From assembly GCF_017794765.1 (NCBI RefSeq), contig NZ_CP051236.1, forward strand, positions 1,705,601 through 1,769,600: a stretch of DNA of 64,000 nucleotides, written 5' to 3'. The position numbers and the translations under genes are program-made. Shown piece by piece: positions 34,388-42,800 of the stretch (positions are counted from its first letter, which is position 1; each line of letters begins with the position of its first letter). The notes under the pieces were generated by a model. That model made no database searches. It had not been told where the DNA came from and saw nothing but the letters and a program-made list of their open reading frames with translations. The DNA comes from Nitratireductor sp. (GTDB lineage Bacteria; Pseudomonadota; Alphaproteobacteria; Rhizobiales; Rhizobiaceae).

Positions 34388-35365
34388 TCAATTCCTGTTC
34401 TGCGAACGTCCGAAATGCTCCTCGATCCGTGACTGCATGAATTCCAGGCAGATGGAGAGCATCCAGTAGATGAAAGCTGCGGTGATCAGCATTTCGATGT
34501 GCCGGAATTCGGTCTGCCCGAGGGTGCGGGCGAGATACATGATCTCCCAGACACCGACCACAGAAACCAGCGATGAATCCTTCAGCATCGAGATGAACTG
34601 GTTGCCTGTCGGGGGGATGATGACACGCATCGCCTGTGGCAGGATGATGAGAAACATCGTCTGATTGGGGCCGAGGCCCAGTGCTGACGCGCCTTCCCAC
34701 TGTCCCTTGGAGATGCTCTGGATACCGGCACGGAAGATCTCTGTCATATAGGCGCCGTAGCAAAGCGAAAGCGCCATGATGCCTGCAGGTACGGCATCAA
34801 TAACGAAGCCGAGTTGCGGCAGGCCCAGGTAGATTATGTAAATCTGCATCAGCAGCGGCAGGCCGCGAAACAGCGACGTGTAGAACGAGGCAAATCCGTA
34901 GATGAGCCCGTTCTTCGATAGTTTTGCGATCGCGCCGAACAGGGCGATCGTGGTGGCGATCACGATGGAAAGCACGGAGATATAAAGCGTCGTGACGACA
35001 CCCTTTGTGACCAGAAATCCGATCTTCTTGGCGATGAATTCGAAGCTCAGGTCAAAGGAGTAGAAGAAGGCGAGAAGCAGGGCAAAGAGCGTGACCCAGC
35101 TGACGATGATCTGCTGACGCCTGGGCAGAAGCGAGGCTGCGCGCCAGAAGGCGGTGATGATGAGCGCGAGAACCAGCGCTCCGGACATGCTACCCAGGAG
35201 GGATGCGGGAGCAGCGGGTTCGCCAGCACCGTTCAAGGCGCTCATCACGCCTTCGCCAGCGCCCAGGAAATACAGCACCATGGACATGGCCACCATGAGC
35301 AGGGCCTGGCCGCTCCAGTACATCGCGCGCGGGTAGTCCAGCACCAGCCGGCCGATCAGCTCCAT
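34388..35365 (-). CDS. Polar amino acid ABC transporter permease with extended N-terminus
   Basis: The 325-residue permease has the HisM/HisP-type core from about residue 105: KGVVTTLYISVLSIVIATTI, SLFRGLPLLMQIYIIYLGLP, the EAA loop EGASALGLGPNQTMFLIILP, and FISMLKDSSLVSVVGV. About 100 extra residues precede the core and add two or three hydrophobic helices. It starts 4 bp after the oxidase stop, so it is the last gene of the lyase-binding protein-oxidase-permease run. A permease of this class normally pairs with an ATPase, and none is encoded beside it. Confidence 0.9.
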   Translation of the reverse strand: MELIGRLVLDYPRAMYWSGQALLMVAMSMVLYFLGAGEGVMSALNGAGEPAAPASLLGSMSGALVLALIITAFWRAASLLPRRQQIIVSWVTLFALLLAFFYSFDLSFEFIAKKIGFLVTKGVVTTLYISVLSIVIATTIALFGAIAKLSKNGLIYGFASFYTSLFRGLPLLMQIYIIYLGLPQLGFVIDAVPAGIMALSLCYGAYMTEIFRAGIQSISKGQWEGASALGLGPNQTMFLIILPQAMRVIIPPTGNQFISMLKDSSLVSVVGVWEIMYLARTLGQTEFRHIEMLITAAFIYWMLSICLEFMQSRIEEHFGRSQNRN

Positions 35366-35369
35366 TTCC

Positions 35370-36662
35370 TCATCCCCCCCTTTGAGACCGCCATTCCTGC
35401 CATTTGTCCTGCATCTGCAGCTTCCAGAACGTTGCCTGGGCGACTGCAAGACCAGCCGCCCCGCCAGCCCATGAAAGGCCGAATGGCGCGAAAAGGCGCA
35501 GGCGTTCCGGTTCGCCCAGGATGGCTTCCGCGACCACTTTTCCCCCGATTGCCGTGGTGTTCATGCCATGGCCGCCAAACGCGGTGCAGTACCAGACATT
35601 GTCGCCGAGGTTTCCGATCTGAGGCATGCGATGGCGCGCGTAAGACATCATCCCCGACCAGGCGAGTTCCACCTTCAGGTCGGTGAGTTGCGGAAAGGTC
35701 GAGGTCATCTCGGCACGCAGCTCGCGCGTCAGGGCTTTGGTGTCTGCTGCCCGCGTGGTGATGCGGCCACCCCACAAAATGCGCTTTCCTTCGTCGACAA
35801 GCCGGTAATAATCCCCGGCGCGCCGGTTGTCGCCGACCGCATGGCGGGTGCGGATCGCCTGCTCGATGAGCGCCGGATTGCTCTCGCTGAGCATCACATA
35901 GGTGGCAATTGGCAGATAGGCGCGCTGCATTCGGCTCGACAGCGAACCGGTGTAACCGCCGGTGGCGATGACGAGATCGCGGACACGGACTTCGCCGTGA
36001 GCCGTTTTTATCAGCGTCGACGCGCCTTTGCGCTCGTAGCTGACAGCGCGAGACTGTTCGAATATCTCTCCGCCCGCCTTCTCAACGGCGCCGGCCAGAC
36101 CGTGTACATAGTTGAGTGGGTGGAAATGGAAGGCCTGATCGTCGCGCAGAGCCTGGAAGTAGCGCTGACTGCGCAGCACTTCACGCACCTGCGAAGTGTC
36201 CATGAAGGCCAGGGGATAGTCGAAGCGCTCGCTCATGATGTCGGCATCGCGGCGCAGGCTTTCGCCCGTATCGTAGCGAACCACGCTCATGATGCCGTGC
36301 TGTGGGTCGGCGTGGCTTATGCCGAGAAGAGCGATGTGCCGGCGCACGAGCTGCATGCCTTCGATGGAAAGACGGTGTAGGTCATCGGCATGCGCCTGAC
36401 CAACCATACCGGCAATGGCGGAACGACCGTGGGCGTAGCCGGGACTCACGAAGCCACCATTGCGCCCGGAAGCCCCCCAGCCCAATCGGTTTTCTTCGAG
36501 GAGAATGACGCTTTTACCGGCTTCTGCCAGATGAAATGCAGTGCTGAGACCGGCCAACCCACCGCCGATGATGCAGCAATCGGCTTCGTGCAATCCTTCA
36601 AGGCGTGGTTTTTCGCCCGATGCGGTGAGCGTGCGTGAATAGAATGTGTCGATATAATCCAT
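35370..36662 (-). CDS. FAD-dependent oxidoreductase, DadA/glycine-D-amino acid oxidase type
   Basis: This 430-residue protein has the FAD-binding GGGLAGLSTAFHLAEAGKSV at 33-52 and EENRLGWGASGRNGGFVSPG following. The DAO domain shows RDLVIATGGYTGSLS and a C-terminal FGGHGMNTTAIGGKVVAEAI. The GASGRNGG form is typical of oxidases for secondary amines, gamma-glutamylputrescine or D-amino acids. A position between a PLP lyase, a binding protein and a permease implies that it oxidises the imported amine or a breakdown product. The ATG is the only likely start. Confidence 0.9.
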   Translation of the reverse strand: MDYIDTFYSRTLTASGEKPRLEGLHEADCCIIGGGLAGLSTAFHLAEAGKSVILLEENRLGWGASGRNGGFVSPGYAHGRSAIAGMVGQAHADDLHRLSIEGMQLVRRHIALLGISHADPQHGIMSVVRYDTGESLRRDADIMSERFDYPLAFMDTSQVREVLRSQRYFQALRDDQAFHFHPLNYVHGLAGAVEKAGGEIFEQSRAVSYERKGASTLIKTAHGEVRVRDLVIATGGYTGSLSSRMQRAYLPIATYVMLSESNPALIEQAIRTRHAVGDNRRAGDYYRLVDEGKRILWGGRITTRAADTKALTRELRAEMTSTFPQLTDLKVELAWSGMMSYARHRMPQIGNLGDNVWYCTAFGGHGMNTTAIGGKVVAEAILGEPERLRLFAPFGLSWAGGAAGLAVAQATFWKLQMQDKWQEWRSQRGG

Positions 36663-36711
36663 GCGAACCCATCGATTGCCCCGCGGCAGGCCGCGGGGCT
36701 GACAATGATGA

Positions 36712-37548
36712 TTACTTGTCGCTGAAGTCTTTACCGTACCATTTCTCGGTCAAGGCGCTCAGCGTACCATCGGATTTCATCTCTTCAAGCACGCCAGACA
36801 CTTTGGTGACCCATTCATCATCCCCCTTGTCGGCAATCACGACCAGAGGTTCGCGGAACGCATATTCGTTTTCGATAATGCGGACCTTGTAGCCGTTCTT
36901 GATGGCGTTTTCCGCGGTCTGGACCGGTGCGATCACCGCATCAAGGCGCACGCCCGCGCCGAGGCGCAGGTCATCGAAAGGCAGCATGGAGGAGGCGTAG
37001 GTGCGGATCTCACCAGGCTCCACCTTGTATTCGATTGGAGGCATGCCCGGGGCATCGATCTCAAGACGGCGATTGATGAAATCTTCCGATGTGGTTGCCG
37101 TTTCGACCCCGATCTTGCGGCCGTTCAGCTGTTCGACGGTCTGAATGTCGGAATCTGCATGCACCACATAAACATAGGGGCTGTAGTAATAGATGCTGAC
37201 GAAGTCGATCACCTTGGAGCGCGCTTTCGTCGGGGTCACCGATGCGACACCGATGTCGTAGCGTCCCTTCCAGTGACCGCCGGTCATGATTGCCCAGTCA
37301 GGGGTTTCATAGGAAATTTCCACCCCGAGGCGCTTGGCGATTTCGCCGGACACGTCGATGTCGAAGCCGGTGAGATTGCCGGAGTCGTCAAGAAAGCTCT
37401 GCGGCGGCCAGCTCGCATTGGTGGCCACCACCATGCTTTTCTTTTCCATGACCCGGTCGAGCGTTTCGCCGGCCACTGCGGTGCCTGTCAGCCCGAACAG
37501 TGCGATTGCCGTCCAGGCACCCATCTTCAGTTTCTGTAAGGTCTTCAT
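36712..37548 (-). CDS. Periplasmic amino acid-binding protein (SBP family 3)
   Basis: The 278-residue protein has a signal peptide (MKTLQKLKMGAWTAIALFGL, cleavage after AVA at 27). A family 3 solute-binding domain follows: NASWPPQSFLDDSGNLTGFD, KRLGVEISYETPDW, GRYDIGVASVTPTKARSKVI and KIGVETATTSEDF. It binds an amino acid or close analogue for the linked permease. GGGAGGGGAAGTT gives a very strong ribosome-binding site at the ATG at 37548. It lies 22 bp downstream of the lyase gene and 49 bp upstream of the oxidase gene. Confidence 0.92.
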   Translation of the reverse strand: MKTLQKLKMGAWTAIALFGLTGTAVAGETLDRVMEKKSMVVATNASWPPQSFLDDSGNLTGFDIDVSGEIAKRLGVEISYETPDWAIMTGGHWKGRYDIGVASVTPTKARSKVIDFVSIYYYSPYVYVVHADSDIQTVEQLNGRKIGVETATTSEDFINRRLEIDAPGMPPIEYKVEPGEIRTYASSMLPFDDLRLGAGVRLDAVIAPVQTAENAIKNGYKVRIIENEYAFREPLVVIADKGDDEWVTKVSGVLEEMKSDGTLSALTEKWYGKDFSDK

Positions 37549-37570
37549 AACTTCCCCTCCCGGTTGTTGC

Positions 37571-38581
37571 CTATTCCTGTGGGCCCTCGCTGACCACGAG
37601 TAGAACCCGACTTGCTGAATTGAGCCCAAGATCCTGGCGGATCACGGGGCTGGCGAGCGCCCGCGTCAGACCGGCCAGTCCGGCGCCGCCTGAAGGTGTG
37701 GTGGCAATCGCGCCTGTCTGTGCCAACAGGGCCGGCGCAGCCATCAATTGTTCTTCCGAAACGGTAATTGTTCGGGCTTTGCTTGCCTGAAGTATCCTGA
37801 GAGCAGGCGCACTCGCGCGGCCGCAGGAAAGCATGGATGCACAGGTGCGCAACTCGCCCGATATCGTCTCGGGATAACCAAGCTCCATCGCAACCTGAAC
37901 GCAGGCTGCATTTGCCGGTTCGACGACCACGACGATGCCGGGGGCCTCCATGAAGGAATAAAGGCCACGTGCCATGGCGGCCGCCAGTCCACCGACGCCT
38001 GCCTGAATGAACAGATGCGTTGGTTTCTGAAAATTCTGTTGGGCATATTGCTCGCGGGCTTCGCCTGCGATCACGCCGTAGCCGGCCATCACATGGCCTG
38101 TCATCACGTCGTTTTCGTTGTCGCTCGTATCGGCGACGAGAACCGCTCCGTCGGATTTCGCTGCGTGAGCGGCCGCATTGACGGCATCATCGAAGGTCCC
38201 AGGCACGATGACGACCTGCGCACCGGTTTGCTCGATCCGGTTCACGCGGGCCCGGGCTACTTCCGAATGCAGAAAGACCTTTGCCGGTATGCCGGTGTGA
38301 CGGGCTGCAGAAGCCACGGCCAGCCCATGATTGCCATCGCTGGCGCAGACCAGAAGTCGCACCGTCTCTCCCCCGGTCGCAATCGCCTCCAGCCCGGCGA
38401 AAGTGCCGCCCAGCGACTTGAAGCTGCCGAGAGGGCGCCTGCTTTCATCTTTCAGGTGAATTTCCGCAACACCCAGATGGGCGGCCAGTTTCGGAGCCGA
38501 AGACAGGGGCGAGACCTGATAGGCGCTGTCCAAACGCTTAAGGCGAGCCATGATGAGATGATGATCCGGCGCGATGTTCAT
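37571..38581 (-). CDS. PLP-dependent lyase, diaminopropionate ammonia-lyase/threonine dehydratase-like
   Basis: The 336-residue fold-type II PLP enzyme has the cofactor lysine Lys55 in RRPLGSFKSLGGTFAGL and the phosphate-binding region CASDGNHGLAVASAARHTGI. AGVGGLAAAMARGLY and ATTPSGGAGLAGL follow. The GSFKSLGG form recalls diaminopropionate ammonia-lyase more than threonine dehydratase. It probably removes ammonia from an amino acid with a beta-leaving group. GGAGG lies 5 nt before the ATG at 38581, a strong site. It is the first gene of the leftward run and is divergent from the Lrp-type regulator. Confidence 0.85.
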   Translation of the reverse strand: MNIAPDHHLIMARLKRLDSAYQVSPLSSAPKLAAHLGVAEIHLKDESRRPLGSFKSLGGTFAGLEAIATGGETVRLLVCASDGNHGLAVASAARHTGIPAKVFLHSEVARARVNRIEQTGAQVVIVPGTFDDAVNAAAHAAKSDGAVLVADTSDNENDVMTGHVMAGYGVIAGEAREQYAQQNFQKPTHLFIQAGVGGLAAAMARGLYSFMEAPGIVVVVEPANAACVQVAMELGYPETISGELRTCASMLSCGRASAPALRILQASKARTITVSEEQLMAAPALLAQTGAIATTPSGGAGLAGLTRALASPVIRQDLGLNSASRVLLVVSEGPQE

Positions 38582-38615
38582 GAAGTCCTCCAACTCCCAA
38601 CAGCTTACAGGCGCG

Positions 38616-38649
38616 ATCCTATGCAATTCGCCGTTTTTCGCTGTAGGAT
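38616..38649. promoter_or_regulatory. Candidate operator between the lyase run and the Lrp-type gene
   Basis: ATCCTA (38616-38621) and TAGGAT (38644-38649) form a wide inverted repeat with a 22-bp A/T-containing spacer in the divergent promoter region. The dyad fits a regulator shared by both directions, most simply the Lrp/AsnC protein. Confidence 0.4.
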
Positions 38650-38678
38650 GGTGTTTTCAGGCAGAGTTAAGGCAGTTC

Positions 38679-39143
38679 ATGACAGAATCCGTCATCATTG
38701 ATCAATTTGATCGAAAGCTTCTGGCTCTTGTTCAAAAGAACAATCTGCAACCGGCACGCGAGCTGGCCGAGGCTGTCGGTCTTTCCGAAAGCGCTGTTCT
38801 TCGGCGCCTGCGGCGCATGCGCAGTGAAGGGGTGATCGTAGCCGATGTCGCCGTGGTAGACCCTGCGATTGCGGGGGAAGCGGTCACCATTCACGCGCTT
38901 GTATCGCTCGAACGCGAGCGGTCTTTCGATCTCAATGCTTTCGTCCGTAAGATCAGGCAGCGGCCAGAGGTGAAGAAGATCTGGTATGTTACCGGGGAGG
39001 TGGATTTCGTGCTGCTTCTGCGCCTTCCGGGAATGGATCAGTATGCGGACTTCGTGCAGGAGGTCTTTCACGCAGATGAGAATGTGAAGTCGTTCAGGAC
39101 CATTGTCGCCATCCGCGAAATCGAGACCGGCGGAGGCGTTTAG
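38679..39143 (+). CDS. Lrp/AsnC-family transcriptional regulator
   Basis: This 154-residue protein has the N-terminal AsnC-type helix-turn-helix (QFDRKLLALVQKNNLQPARE then LAEAVGLSESAVLRRLRRMR) and a C-terminal RAM ligand domain (EVKKIWYVTGEVDFVLLLRL). Such regulators sense amino acids and often control adjacent transport and catabolic genes. It is divergent from the lyase, binding protein, oxidase and permease genes and is their likely regulator. The ATG at 38679 is chosen for the family N-terminus; the open frame upstream overlaps the opposite promoter. Confidence 0.92.
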   Translation: MTESVIIDQFDRKLLALVQKNNLQPARELAEAVGLSESAVLRRLRRMRSEGVIVADVAVVDPAIAGEAVTIHALVSLERERSFDLNAFVRKIRQRPEVKKIWYVTGEVDFVLLLRLPGMDQYADFVQEVFHADENVKSFRTIVAIREIETGGGV

Positions 39144-39239
39144 GCAGGGGTTCGAGCAAACATCTGTTTCACGCAGATGTCTGTTTTCAGAATGCTGTCA
39201 TTCGCATCGGGTAGACACATGTTGGAAACCGGAAGCGAC

Positions 39240-39788
39240 ATGTCACACATCATCTTTCTGCACGGTGCTTCGAGCAGCGGTAAGTCGACGCTTGCGCGGG
39301 CGCTTCAGGCCCGGATCGAACTGCCATTCTGGCATATTTCGATTGACCATTTGCGCGATGCCGGTGTCTTGCCATCGGAGCGTTTCCGGCGCGGCGATTT
39401 CGACTGGCCGGCACTCAGGCCAGCCTTCTTTGAGGGATTTCACAGGTCGCTGGCTGCCTATGCCGGCGCGGGAAACAACCTGATCCTCGAGCACATCCTT
39501 GACGATGAGAAATGGCTGCCCGGGTTGCAGTCTTTGTTCTCGCCGTTCGATGTGTACTTCATAGGTGTTCACTGCCCCTTGCCTGTGCTGATCGAACGTG
39601 AGGCAGGGCGGGGAGACCGCCCTCAAGGCAGCGCACAGCGTGATTTTGAAACCATCCATGCAGGAAAGACTTACGATCTGGAAGTTCAGTCGCTGGACGG
39701 TGTTTCCCTCAACACCGAACGCATTCTGAACGGCTGGAGAACGGGACGGCGGGACTCGGACTTCTCAAGAAGTGCTGGCGCCGCCTGA
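39240..39788 (+). CDS. Chloramphenicol phosphotransferase-like P-loop kinase
   Basis: The 182-residue protein has the CPT-family P-loop HGASSSGKSTLARALQ at 8-23 and Asp36 in SIDHLRDAG, aligned with the catalytic aspartate of the Streptomyces enzyme. It also has FIGVHCPLPVLIEREAGRGD with RPQGSA next. The Streptomyces prototype phosphorylates chloramphenicol, but chromosomal homologues in proteobacteria may have other small-molecule substrates. GGAAGCGAC lies before the ATG at 39240; an earlier ATG at 39216 is possible. It ends 6 bp before the convergent zinc protein gene. Confidence 0.82.
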   Translation: MSHIIFLHGASSSGKSTLARALQARIELPFWHISIDHLRDAGVLPSERFRRGDFDWPALRPAFFEGFHRSLAAYAGAGNNLILEHILDDEKWLPGLQSLFSPFDVYFIGVHCPLPVLIEREAGRGDRPQGSAQRDFETIHAGKTYDLEVQSLDGVSLNTERILNGWRTGRRDSDFSRSAGAA

Positions 39789-39794
39789 GAGCGC

Positions 39795-40031
39795 TCAGTC
39801 CTCGAACAGATGCTCCATCTCGAAGGGATCGGGAGCGGGTTTTTCAGGCACGGTGCCTTCCGCCATCCGCTTTTTATAGTGGGTGAACGAACATTCGATG
39901 GAACAGAGAATGCCGCGATCCGTCCAGTAGGCCGGACCGTTCTCGATCAGGCCTTCATGACAGGCAAAGCCCGGCGTTCCGAACATCTTTCCACATTCGA
40001 TGCAGCGGTTCTTTTCCGGTCTTGCAAGCAT
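39795..40031 (-). CDS. Small zinc-finger-like protein of unknown function (78 aa)
   Basis: The protein carries Cys10, Cys13, Cys24 and Cys43, Cys47 (CIECGKMF, FACHEG, LCSIEC), enough for a zinc ribbon-like site. The C-terminus is acidic and proline-containing (EKPAPDPFEMEHLFED). GGAAGGAACCTCA before the ATG at 40031 is a clear ribosome-binding site, and it fixes a start 20 codons inside the longer open frame. No family is recognised with confidence. Its size and cysteines suggest a binding or structural role. Confidence 0.7.
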   Translation of the reverse strand: MLARPEKNRCIECGKMFGTPGFACHEGLIENGPAYWTDRGILCSIECSFTHYKKRMAEGTVPEKPAPDPFEMEHLFED

Positions 40032-40093
40032 TGAGGTTCCTTCCTTTGGACGGTTTCTATCCTTCGGGTGGCCGGGTCGCAAGGTTTTCAATA

Positions 40094-40111
40094 TTGACGT
40101 TTACGTAAAAA
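40094..40111 (+). promoter_or_regulatory. ACGT-repeat palindromic site upstream of the acyl-CoA dehydrogenase gene
   Basis: TTGACGTTTACGTAAAAA contains the perfect 10-bp palindrome TTTACGTAAA (40100-40109). TTGACG could also serve as a -35 element. Two ACGT cores six bases apart recall operators of acyl-CoA and branched-chain amino acid catabolism regulators such as LiuR; that match is from memory and uncertain. Confidence 0.4.
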
Positions 40112-40247
40112 GAAACTAGCAATCTTGCGCCAAGGTATGATGGCGGGGGTGTGGTCGAGCGGCTAGATTTTGGTGCCGGGCGCACGCTGGACAGTTTGGC
40201 GCGCGCCGCATTTCCAGGCGCAGGCGGGACATCAGGAGGATTGCAGC

Positions 40248-42020
40248 ATGTATCGAGCCCCGGTCGACGAAATCGCCTTCACCCTGAAACATGTCACCGG
40301 GTTTGCCGCTGATCTGGATGCCGGCCGGTTTGGCGACCTTTCCGAAGATCTGGTCGATGCGATTGTAGGCGAGGCCGGGCGCTTTGCGGCAGAAGAAATC
40401 GCGCCGCTTGCGAAAGTGGGCGACGAAAAGGGTGCGGTTCTGAAAGACGGTACGGTCACCACGCCGCCGGGCTGGGCCGATCTCTACCGGCGCTGGTGCA
40501 AGGGCGGATGGAACGGCCTTTCAGCCCCTGAGGCATTCGGCGGGCAGGGGCTGCCAACGCTGCTCTCTGTTGCGGCCATCGAGATGTGGAATTCTGGCTC
40601 CATGGCTTTTGCAATCGGTCCGACACTGACGGTTGGCGCCATCGAGGCGCTGGAAAAGCACGCGACGCCGGAACTGCAGAAGACCTATCTGGAAAAGCTC
40701 GTCTCGGGCGAATGGATGGGCACGATGAACCTGACGGAGCCGCAGGCCGGGTCCGATCTCAATGCGCTCAAGGCGCGCGCGGAACCGGTGGGCGACGGCA
40801 CCTATCGCATCTTCGGACAAAAGATCTTCATCACCTATGGCGAGCACGATTTCACCGACAACATCGTGCATCTGGTGCTGGCAAGGCTGCCGGATGCGCC
40901 GGCGGGAACGAAGGGCATTTCGCTGTTTCTCGTGCCAAAGTTTTTCGTCAATGACGACGGATCGTTGGGTGCGCGCAACGATGTCTTCTGCGCTTCCATG
41001 GAGCACAAGCTGGGCATTCATGCCTCGCCCACCTGCACCATGATCTATGGCGACGGAAAATTCGGCGAGACGCCGGGCGCTGTCGGCTGGCTGATCGGCG
41101 AGGAAAACCGGGGGCTCGCCTGCATGTTCACCATGATGAACAATGCACGTCTGGCCGTCGGTATGCAGGGCGTTGGGATTGCCGAGGCGGCAACGCAGAA
41201 GGCACTTGCCTATGCGCAGGAACGCCGGCAGGGCCGCGCCGCCGGTGCGCCCAAGGATGGCGGAATGAGCCCGATTGTCGAGCATCCCGACATCAAGCGC
41301 ACGCTTTTGACCATGAAGGCTCAGACCCAGATGGCGCGCGCGATCACCTATGCCTGCGCCTATGCGATCGACCGGGCTCGGCTTGGCGAGGGCAGCGAGG
41401 CGAAAGCCTGGCAGGCGCGCGCGGATATTCTGACCCCCATGGCGAAGGCCTTTTCCACCGATGTGGGCGTGGAGGTCGCCTCGCTTGGCCTGCAGGTTCA
41501 CGGCGGCATGGGCTATGTGGAAGAGACGGGGGCTGCTGCACTCTACCGGGATGCGCGGATCGCGCCGATCTATGAGGGCACCAACGGCATTCAGGCGATC
41601 GATCTCGTCATGCGAAAACTGCCGCTGCAGGGCGGCGAGGCGGTGGCGGCTCTGATTGACGAGTTGCGGGCCGATCAGAAGGCGGCTCATGCGACATCCG
41701 CTCTTGGCAAGACCGGTGAGATGCTGGCTACGGCGCTCGATGATCTCGAAGCGGCGACCGACTTCACGACCGACGCGCTTTCCAATGGTCGGGTGAACGA
41801 GGCGCTGGCGGGTGCTACGCCCTATCTGCGGCTCTTTTCGCTTGTCATCGGTGTCGCGTTCAATGCGCGTGCTGTCGCCGGCAACGAAAACCCCGGCCAT
41901 GCAGCGCTGGTGCGTTTCATGGCGGAGAATCTGCTTGGTGAGACGGGTGCACTAAGACAGAGGGTGACGGAGGGGGCGGCGAGCCTCGATGCGGCGGCCG
42001 ACGCCCTTCTTTCGGCCTGA
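40248..42020 (+). CDS. Acyl-CoA dehydrogenase, long C-terminal-extended (DmdC-like) type
   Basis: This 590-residue flavoprotein starts MYRAPVDEIAFTLKHVTGFA, as do DmdC and related dehydrogenases. It has the FAD/substrate motif MNLTEPQAGSDLNALK and QVHGGMGYVEETGAAALYRD, then APIYEGTNGIQAIDL with the probable catalytic Glu near 443. A C-terminal helical extension follows. The family oxidises acyl-CoA or methylmercaptopropionyl-CoA; the precise substrate cannot be read off. AGGAGGATTGCAGC gives a strong start at 40248. It is followed by an enoyl-CoA hydratase gene 10 bp later, so both steps are co-expressed. Confidence 0.92.
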   Translation: MYRAPVDEIAFTLKHVTGFAADLDAGRFGDLSEDLVDAIVGEAGRFAAEEIAPLAKVGDEKGAVLKDGTVTTPPGWADLYRRWCKGGWNGLSAPEAFGGQGLPTLLSVAAIEMWNSGSMAFAIGPTLTVGAIEALEKHATPELQKTYLEKLVSGEWMGTMNLTEPQAGSDLNALKARAEPVGDGTYRIFGQKIFITYGEHDFTDNIVHLVLARLPDAPAGTKGISLFLVPKFFVNDDGSLGARNDVFCASMEHKLGIHASPTCTMIYGDGKFGETPGAVGWLIGEENRGLACMFTMMNNARLAVGMQGVGIAEAATQKALAYAQERRQGRAAGAPKDGGMSPIVEHPDIKRTLLTMKAQTQMARAITYACAYAIDRARLGEGSEAKAWQARADILTPMAKAFSTDVGVEVASLGLQVHGGMGYVEETGAAALYRDARIAPIYEGTNGIQAIDLVMRKLPLQGGEAVAALIDELRADQKAAHATSALGKTGEMLATALDDLEAATDFTTDALSNGRVNEALAGATPYLRLFSLVIGVAFNARAVAGNENPGHAALVRFMAENLLGETGALRQRVTEGAASLDAAADALLSA

Positions 42021-42030
42021 GGAGACAGTC

Positions 42031-42777
42031 ATGAGCGAGCATGTTCTCATTGAGCGGCGCGGTGCCGTACAGGTGATCCGGCTGAACCGCCCGGAAAAGA
42101 AGAATGCCATCACGCGCGCCATGTATGCGGCGATGGCCGGGGCGCTGCAGGCCGGAGATGCGGATGAAGCGGTGCGCTGCCATGTGCTTCTGGGGCAGCC
42201 CGGCGCGTTTTCGGCGGGCAACGATCTTGCCGATTTCATGGCGGTGGCCGCCGGTGGCGAAGGCGGTGAGGAGGTCTATGATTTTCTTCTGGCGCTGGCC
42301 GGGGCGGAGAAGCCGCTCGTCTCGGGCGTGGACGGTATTGCGGTGGGGATCGGCACGACGATCCACATGCATTGCGACCTGACTTTCGCCACCCCGAAAA
42401 CGGTGTTTTCAACGCCGTTTGTGGATCTGGGTCTCGTGCCGGAGGCGGGGTCGAGCCTGCTTGGGCCGGCAATCATGGGGCATCAGCGCGCCTTTGCCAT
42501 GCTGGCGCTGGCCGAGGGGCTGCCGGCGGAGGACGCGCGCGCGGCGGGGCTGATCCACCGCGTGGTGGATGAGGGAGAGCTGGAGAGTGCGGTCTTCAAG
42601 GCGGCGGAAGCGCTCGCCGCAAAACCGCCCGAGGCTTTGCGCATTGCCCGCAATCTGTTGCGCGGGCCGCGCGACGATGTTGTCGCGCGCATTCGCGAAG
42701 AGGGCGAGCATTTTCGCGCCCGTCTGAAATCTGATGAAGCGCGGGCTGCCTTCATGGCTTTCATGAGCCGTAAATAG
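42031..42777 (+). CDS. Enoyl-CoA hydratase/isomerase family protein
   Basis: The 248-residue crotonase-fold protein has VLLGQPGAFSAGNDLADFMA (oxyanion-hole loop), GVDGIAVGIGTTIHMHCDLT and VDLGLVPEAGSSLLGP. The glutamate in LVPEAG is in place of one of the two catalytic glutamates of true hydratases; the first is replaced by a region with IGTTIH. It therefore could be an isomerase or a related crotonase rather than a hydratase. GAGGAGACAG before the ATG and 10-bp spacing from the dehydrogenase gene show an operon. Confidence 0.88.
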   Translation: MSEHVLIERRGAVQVIRLNRPEKKNAITRAMYAAMAGALQAGDADEAVRCHVLLGQPGAFSAGNDLADFMAVAAGGEGGEEVYDFLLALAGAEKPLVSGVDGIAVGIGTTIHMHCDLTFATPKTVFSTPFVDLGLVPEAGSSLLGPAIMGHQRAFAMLALAEGLPAEDARAAGLIHRVVDEGELESAVFKAAEALAAKPPEALRIARNLLRGPRDDVVARIREEGEHFRARLKSDEARAAFMAFMSRK

Positions 42778-42800
42778 GGTGGGCCTGGCCTGGTTCGAAG

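Noticed and set aside
40143-40215. tRNA-like start GGGGGTGTGGTCGAGCGGCTAG
   Set aside because: It looks like a D-arm region, but no T-arm (GTTCRAAT) or matching acceptor stem follows, and no tRNA fold can be drawn.
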